DNA of 64,000 nt from Harmonia axyridis. Taxonomy: Eukaryota; Arthropoda; Insecta; Coleoptera; Coccinellidae. A program made the position numbers and the translations under genes. The stretch's first letter is position 1. Each line of letters starts with the position of its first letter. Location of the stretch: the NCBI RefSeq assembly GCF_914767665.1, contig NC_059507.1, positions 20,214,718-20,278,717 on the forward strand, given 5' to 3'. Positions 58,440 to 64,000 of this stretch are shown here, piece after piece. Under the pieces are notes generated by a model that had not been told where the DNA came from, did not search any database, and worked only from the letters and a program-made list of their open reading frames with translations.

Positions 58440-58610
58440 ATGCAATCTGTTGAAAGGTGATCAGGAATTTCTTCCTCCTTCCCACATAAGCTGCCACGTC
58501 TTGTTTTGATAATCCTATTTTCATTAAGTGCTTCCTGAGGCTGCAATTCCTAGACATTAGGACAAACTTCAGAGTCATAGGTAAAAGTGTAAGAATAGCT
58601 AGAGCTTAAC
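58440..58610 (-). pseudogene. LINE C-terminal fragment (RNase-H-type LINE)
   Basis: The minus strand reads MSRNCSLRKHLMKIGLSKQD, matching the LTGHC-LRKHLMR-GL motif at 33820-33985. The following Cys motif is degraded. A (TTA)n tract lies to the right at 58634-58655. Confidence 0.5.
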
Positions 58611-58649
58611 TTTCGGTTAAGAGGTCAAGAGGGTTATTATTATTATTAT

Positions 58650-60161
58650 TTTATTATGAAAATGATCGTGTATATGAACTAAAAGAGCGGTAATCTATCA
58701 ATCGTTAGGCCGATAACTGTCACGTTATCGGAGACACGAATCATTTACTCCAACTTGCAGCATTAGAGGAAATTTATATTTCCTACAGGAAATGAATGTC
58801 TACGAATATTGCTGCCCACGTTCCAATAAATCGCTATCGATTTCCGCAACAACTCGACGCGATGATTCAATTAAGGCTGTCAATTCTCTCTCTTTATTCG
58901 CAAATGTCAATCCTGTCGCTGGTATCGAAGTTGCGATACAATTTTCTATTCGATCGATGTTCAATCATTTCGTTTCGTCACTGATGTGGATGCATCTTTG
59001 GAATTTGATTCTGGGAGGAGGAGAAAACGGAACTTCAGAAACTCTCCTATCAAATGAAACCAACATTCAGCGTTTTACAACTCCCTCTTCTCGATGCTTG
59101 GCGTCAAATACAAAATCAACAAAGTTAGCTGCTGCACCCTAGATTATTGACAAAAGTTCATTTCAAGACAGAAAATGTCTTTCAATATCATATTGAAGGC
59201 TGTAGATAGCTTTAAATTCATAGTCTGTTTATTTCGTAATACAGGATGATCCAGTCCCTATAAAGTTCCTAGGCCGGAAATAAAGCACGAATGGCCCGGT
59301 ACGGTAAGAAAGAGGCAGAAGAAACCGAAAAAGAAATACCTCAACGGAATCATCCAGGGATGGACAATTTTCAGAATCCCGTAATATAGAAGTAGGTAAA
59401 GATACACAAAAAATATTGAGTCAATTTATTTTCACTTATCTCAGGAAATATCATTAGACGTCGAATATTTATTTTACGCCGGGGCTCCCCTTCACCCCTT
59501 TAGATTATATATCCTTGTTATTTCAAGCCTAATGATGTTTCCAGTTACCTACTCAATTCGATGTTATTACGCATGGGAATGGAAGAGGATAAAATAGAAA
59601 ATTTCAGTAATAATATCAACAATTTTACCTTTTTGTCGGACTTGAGAGATAAATTTGAGATATAATGCTTGTTTCAATGGGAACAGGCCTGCTTTCCAAC
59701 ATGGCACGTCTGCAGAATTTTTCTCATTATTCAGCTTTGTTGGAGAATCGTAGGAATAAAACGATTGCTTATCTCTTATAAATTGAAATGACAGATTTTT
59801 CATCTTTATTACCGCAAGTAGGTACCTATATATAATACTAGTTTCGCAGGTTCCTTCAATCCATTCCGTCTTTTTTGTGCTAAGTGAATCTAGTGTGCAT
59901 TTCGAAGTAAAATGATGAATAAAGTAATATTATCCATCAATATTTCTGTGAAAACGCAGATAAATTGATTTCACTGTTTTTTTATATCTGTTTTCTCAAT
60001 TACCTTAATGAACGATAAAAAACCATATTTTTAAATCATTTGACATTTTCGAATCGCTTCAATTCAATCGAATAGGAATGTTAATAATGGTTTAATTTCT
60101 GTGTGTATATGAAAATAACATACAGACAATTGCAGACAATTTTTTTTTATGAAAAAGTACC
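58650..60161. other. Unannotated stretch
   Basis: 58790-59140 carries a 116-codon frame without recognisable domains. The rest is AT-rich with no repeat pair. Confidence 0.3.
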
Positions 60162-60234
60162 TACTTGAGCGGGACTCGAACCCGCAACCTCCGAATAATT
60201 AGTCCGATGCTCTAACCACTCAAGCTACGAGGAA
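60162..60234 (-). tRNA. tRNA-Ile(AAT)-like sequence, probably pseudogene or SINE head
   Basis: On the minus strand: box A TAGCTTGAGTGG; a D arm; anticodon stem TCGGA/TTCGG (two wobble pairs) closing loop CTAATTA, which puts AAT at the anticodon; a perfect T arm GCGGG-TTCGAGT-CCCGC; and box B GGTTCGAGTCC. The acceptor stem (TTCCTCG against TCAAGTA) pairs poorly and base 37 is T, both unlike a working tRNA. A T run follows within 15 bases and could end Pol III transcription. It is more likely a tRNA-derived repeat than a functional gene. Confidence 0.5.
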
Positions 60235-61072
60235 GTTGCAATTGGAACCGCATACGGAAAATCCTTTTTGCAGAATCGAATGTTACATATTACTAACATT
60301 CGATTGTGTGAGAACAATTAGAAAATGCAAATTATAAACAACACTAAGAAGATCGATATCATCATTACGCAAGAGATTAAATTGTATAGTCATAAGTCTG
60401 ACAACCAAAAGCGCAGGGAAAGGTTAATTTGGCAAAAGAAATGAAATGATTATGAATCAGTAGTTCGTCATTTTGTATTAGTTAATTCAGAATGGCGGAA
60501 CGACATAACGATGAAAATCAATGGGATGTGGTAGAGGCTTTCAGGGAATTTAGGGTCCTGAATATCTTGTTTTAGTTTATTTAAAATGGGCAAAATTCAG
60601 TCGATGATATATCTATATGAATTTAAGTTTTCTTGATCATTGAAAGCATACCAATCCAATTGAACTGAAATTGGGAAATTAGTTGCAAAATAGTAAAACA
60701 AAAAGTCACCCAAAATTTTATATTTCAATGAACTGGATGTTACACCGTACTGGATGTTTCATGTTCCAACGATTACTGTTATGGAATTTCCTACGTTCTC
60801 ACCTCAGAGGAAAAAAAATATACAGGTGCTATAACATTTCTGTTTACAAATATGTATAATGTACTGCGTTGCCATTCTGAGGAAGAAGTGAACTTTCCTT
60901 CGTCCTGTGGCATAGATGTTTTGCGAATATTCGGAAGATTTAGCAACACCGTTCCGTTATTGTTATTGCCAGAGGTACATTAAGTATTAACTTCATTTTA
61001 CTTTCACGTATTTAATCGCCATTATTTTATACAAGTTTGTGAATTTCAAGTTACATATTGTTAATTTCGATC
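60235..61072. other. Region upstream of the THAP relic
   Basis: It contains a short frame starting MAERHNDENQWDVVEAF at about 60493 that stops after 27 codons. I could not link it to another exon. No other signal. Confidence 0.35.
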
Positions 61073-61296
61073 ATGATGAAAACTCGAAAAACATGTATAG
61101 TGTGTAAAACACCCGGAAATAAAAACCTAACCTATCATAGGTAAGTCACGGTTTGAGTCCATAGGCGTTTGAGTCTCATGTATGGCGTAGTATTTGCAAG
61201 ATATCGAAAACTTAATGCAATGCTAACATTTGTAGGTTTCCTTCATTACTTCGTGAAGAAAAAATGAAACTAGCGAGTTGTCATTTTGAAATATAA
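61073..61296 (+). pseudogene. THAP zinc-finger domain remnant, two exons
   Basis: Exon 1 (61073-61140) encodes MMKTRKTCIVCKTPG...LTYHR and ends in a perfect GTAAGT donor. Exon 2 (61236-61296) follows an acceptor (ATTTGTAG) and gives RFPSLLREEKMKLASCHFEI, then TAA. CxVC followed by HRFP is the hallmark opening of the DNA-binding THAP domain (C2CH). The central third with the invariant Trp is missing and the final C-x2-H has become CH, so the fold is incomplete. It may be a decayed gene, a truncated P-element-like relic or an exon set that skips the stop through an unseen donor. Confidence 0.42.
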
Positions 61297-61654
61297 GAAG
61301 TCATTCATATTTTGTATTTAAATTGTATTGTATTCAAATATCGATTTTTGTAATATCAATTCTCATCAAGAAACCATTGAATAGGCCACTGGAATATTTA
61401 CTGTACCTCTAGTTGTTAATTTTGGAGGTTTGTTGTTTTATCACTTTATTTTATATTTATTATACTGTTGCAATTGATTACAATTTACAATACAACGCTA
61501 TTTACTTTTAAGGGTAACTCTATTTTTTCTTTCCTCTGAGGTTCTCACAACTGCAACATCTATAGCTCGCCTTCCACTTCCAGAGTTCTGAACAACTACA
61601 TTATTTGGATTAATTCAAGGGGGGTGTTTCTAAATACGTGCTAAAGATTTGAGA

Positions 61655-62250
61655 GGTTGAATCTTTCCTGAAAATTAAAGGGGGCTTTTCATGTGAACAA
61701 AAGCTCCTAGTCTTCTCCTTGAGAAGTTAGAGGCTTCCAAAATGAGAAAAAAATCATTTTTATTTTTTTCTTGAAATTCAACACGGGTTTATTTTACGAA
61801 TGAGCAGGCTGATTAGAGCTATTTTCAAAATTTTTTTGTGATCCCCCTAAAGCAATTCTCATTACATTTTTCACCAGAATTTCTCAACGAAACAGAATTT
61901 TTCAACTCAAAAATATGTATAGGAAAAAACTATGAAGTGCGAATATTATTCAACAGTTTCAGTGTATCCCTAAAAGCAATAGTTTTCAAATAGAAGAATT
62001 AAATTCAACATAATACATGAACAGATCTTTTGTAAATGATACGAAAAAATCTAGTGGGTAGCTGTTATATTTTCATTCTGTTTAGTTTTCAGTAGAACGC
62101 GATCACAAAACGCCGTTCTTCAGCAATTTCAAGAAGGAAAATTTCAAAATCTATTGATCTAATTTTTGAAAGGATGCAACCTTCCAAGGAAAAGTCTATG
62201 AGCTTTTGTTTGCATGAATAGCAACCTTTAATTTTCTGAGAGGATTCACC
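61655..62250. mobile_element. Diverged foldback element
   Basis: TTTCCTGAAAATTAAAGGGG, GTGAACAAAAGCTCCTAG and TCTCCTTGAGAAG (61664-61730) are matched in reverse complement at about 62180-62245 (GCTTTTGTTTGCATGAATAG, TTTAATTTTCTGAGAGGAT). The arms are about 85 bases with many mismatches, so the element is old. Non-coding. Confidence 0.55.
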
Positions 62251-63299
62251 GCTTCCTTCTCTTGCAGTAGGAAGTCAGCGTCATCAAAATTATAAATCGA
62301 TGTTAATTAAGTCGATATGTTCTGATATTTGCGGAGAAACGGAGCATCCCTTGCGAGAATTTCAATTAATTCGGTCTCTACTTCTCGAACCAATTCGAAG
62401 GTTTATTATGAGCGATAAACCAAGAATCCATTCCACTTATTGCCTCCGATGTAGCAAAAACACAAGGATTCCTTCCTTGTCTTTGTTCGAAGCAAAGTTC
62501 CTCTTAAATGGAAGTAACATCGGGTAGATATATCAATACATATTCATGACATATAAATGAATGCAAAGACACCAGAGAATCCACGGTATTTCAGTGCCGT
62601 CTGTTGAATATTCCTCGTTCTCCATCCATATCTCCCTTTTAGTCCAACTTTATCCAATATCCGAGGATCCAACAAGCCCCTGGCATCGGTACGTGTTCAT
62701 TCTTATTCGCGAAAATGGGACCAATCTGTGGTAACCGGATGAATTCATTGACACCGTTCGTTTTTGGCGTGATTGAGTCCTATTGAGGACCACTGAAGGG
62801 GTGGGGGTATCGTTTGGGAACAAAAGAGCGAACCGCATTAGCGATCAGATGTGCCACGGTCCTTTTCAGTTGTGGATAATCGAATTTGCATAGTCGGATT
62901 GAAGAACCGGGTACAGAGGCCAATTAGAGATGGGATTTTGAATTGAAAGGAATAGCGTTTTGTGATATCGGTTAGGCAAGGTTAGGCTGCTAGAGATAGG
63001 CTATCGATCCTTTGAATTTAGGATTTGTGTAGTTTCACATTGTTTTTTCCCCTGAAATGTTGATATTGAACATTCAGTTTGGTGAAACTACGACCTTTTT
63101 CAAAAACCCCCGATTTGGTGGAACCAGCAAAAAAACCAGTGATGCATGACTCCCAAAATATTCCATGGTTACTTTAATACTGCAAAAAATAATATAATAA
63201 TAATAATAATAAAGGACTTTCATGAATAGAACTTTGAATATACTTTTTTTTTTTTTAACATTTATAGAGGGCGAGGTTCAGTTCGTTCGGAGTATTTCA
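62251..63299. other. Non-coding, non-repetitive stretch
   Basis: 62540-62960 is less AT-rich and unique-looking, with an ATTTGCAT octamer at about 62883. It could be regulatory DNA for the downstream secreted-protein gene. 63190-63212 is an (ATA/AAT)n tract. Confidence 0.3.
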
Positions 63300-63390
63300 T
63301 ACCCCATGTATATGGATCTCATCACTGGCTTCCTAATAGGGCATAGCCTCCTCAGCAAGCACCTAATAAGAACAGGACCGCCGTTCTAAT
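63300..63390 (+). pseudogene. LINE C-terminal fragment (RNase-H-type LINE)
   Basis: The plus strand gives MDLITGFLIGHSLLSKHLIR then TGPPF. This is the same LTGH-L--HL-R-G motif as at 33820-33985 and 58440-58610. It is truncated before the Cys motif. Confidence 0.55.
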
Positions 63391-63895
63391 TTCAAATAAA
63401 AATTTTCAGCTATATCGAATATACAGTTTTCAAAACAACATAAACACAATATTTCAACATATCACATCTACGGAAACCCTGTTAAGCTTTCAAGTTTTAT
63501 TGTCCCTCCGTTTGAAATTCATCTTATATATTGTTGGACGGGCTGAATCAAATTTGAGGATGGATTGACAGTTATTACCTCAGTATGAATAACTCACAGC
63601 TTTATTTTCTGTAGTTTATTTTGTATTTGTACTGTATAAACTCCATTCCATTCATGATTAGCCAGTCGAACCTAATCGTTCGAAACAATTCCTGGTTCAA
63701 AATTCGAAAATTTCGAATAAATAATGGAGTGATCTATTTGGAGAATAGCCTTTCAAAATTATGACAAATACGCGAAGAGAAGGCGATTCAAGTAGATTAG
63801 TCTCATACGCGCATTCAAATAAATAATTCCATTGAAGTTTTTGTTGTATGTTGAGGAATTTTTTTTTCGAAATATTTCTCTACAAACTGTGAATT
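63391..63895. other. Presumed upstream or 5' UTR region of the edge gene
   Basis: AT-rich; no clear TATA box or initiator can be singled out. An acceptor-like TTTATTTTCTGTAG ends near 63614. Confidence 0.3.
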
Positions 63896-63976
63896 ATGTT
63901 GTTGTGGATTTGTGTATGTGTGGTGTTGATAAATAAATCTTCAACTAGCCTAGGAGTTCTTGAAAATCCTCGAAAG
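63896..63976 (+). CDS. First coding exon of a secreted or membrane protein (partial)
   Basis: ATG at 63896 opens 27 codons ending at a GTAAGC donor (63977). The peptide MLLWICVCVVLINKSSTSLG followed by VLENPRK has the shape of a cleavable signal peptide: a short N region, a hydrophobic core of about 11 residues and a small-residue cleavage zone. The exon ends in phase 0. The gene continues beyond the window, so its product cannot be named. The context GAATTATG is moderate. The call depends on the coincidence of signal peptide and donor. Confidence 0.5.
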
Positions 63977-64000
63977 GTAAGCCATATCTATTTTCCTTCT

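Noticed and set aside
58792..59142. 116-codon frame
   Set aside because: Composition is not coding-like and there are no motifs or splice sites. Could not be supported.
60493..60576. Short frame starting MAERHNDENQWDVVEAF
   Set aside because: Stops after 27 codons and no clear donor. Too little to call an exon.

Overview
This window is AT-rich insect nuclear DNA. The evidence is spliced genes with GT-AG introns, AATAAA poly(A) signals and a dense load of insect-type transposable elements (I/R1/Loa-like, jockey/CR1-like, RTE-like and R4-like LINEs, copia, hAT, Tc1/mariner, long foldback elements). A beetle is my best guess, but that is inference; order and species cannot be settled by eye.

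Host genes sit mainly in the first 9.5 kb. A complete eIF5 gene (1235-4054, +, four coding exons) is followed by a ZDHHC2/15/20-type palmitoyltransferase (5443-7642, +). The palmitoyltransferase has two tandem, homologous and phase-compatible last exons. A convergent, Lys/Ser-rich protein of unknown family follows (7882-9457, -); its first coding exon appears to be the ATG alone. Near the right end lie a two-exon THAP zinc-finger relic (61073-61296) and, at the edge, a probable signal-peptide first exon (63896-63976) whose gene continues outside the window. A Cys-rich open frame at 34151-34593 (-) is only a candidate exon. A tRNA-Ile-like sequence with a degenerate acceptor stem is at 60162-60234 (-).

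The rest (about 10-63 kb) is mostly layered mobile-element debris. From left to right: a decayed hAT transposon with a nearly full-length RNase-H-bearing LINE inserted at its 5' end (10.6-18.2 kb); a copia pol relic (18.4-19.9 kb, -); a 2.3-kb palindrome carrying a nested MITE (22.5-24.8 kb); two minus-strand LINE relics (25.3-27.0 and 27.8-29.7 kb); foldback elements; an RTE relic followed by a Tc1/mariner relic (36.5-38.5 kb); an R4-like LINE 3' end with its restriction-like endonuclease motif (40.2-41.0 kb, -); two more palindromic elements (42.0-42.7 and 43.1-44.3 kb), the second with a mariner-type transposase scrap at its centre; an apparent R4-like/RTE-like chimeric retroposon (45.0-45.8 kb); a jockey/CR1-like LINE with a long intact RT frame (48.0-49.3 kb); and a 1.9-kb TIR element (50.4-52.4 kb).

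The most unusual structure is a modular tandem array at 55.35-57.26 kb. Each unit carries a short GC-rich palindrome and a 42-bp near-perfect palindrome centred on TACGTA; most also carry a third stem across the unit border. I cannot assign it to a known family. No operons, CRISPR arrays or bacterial features are present.
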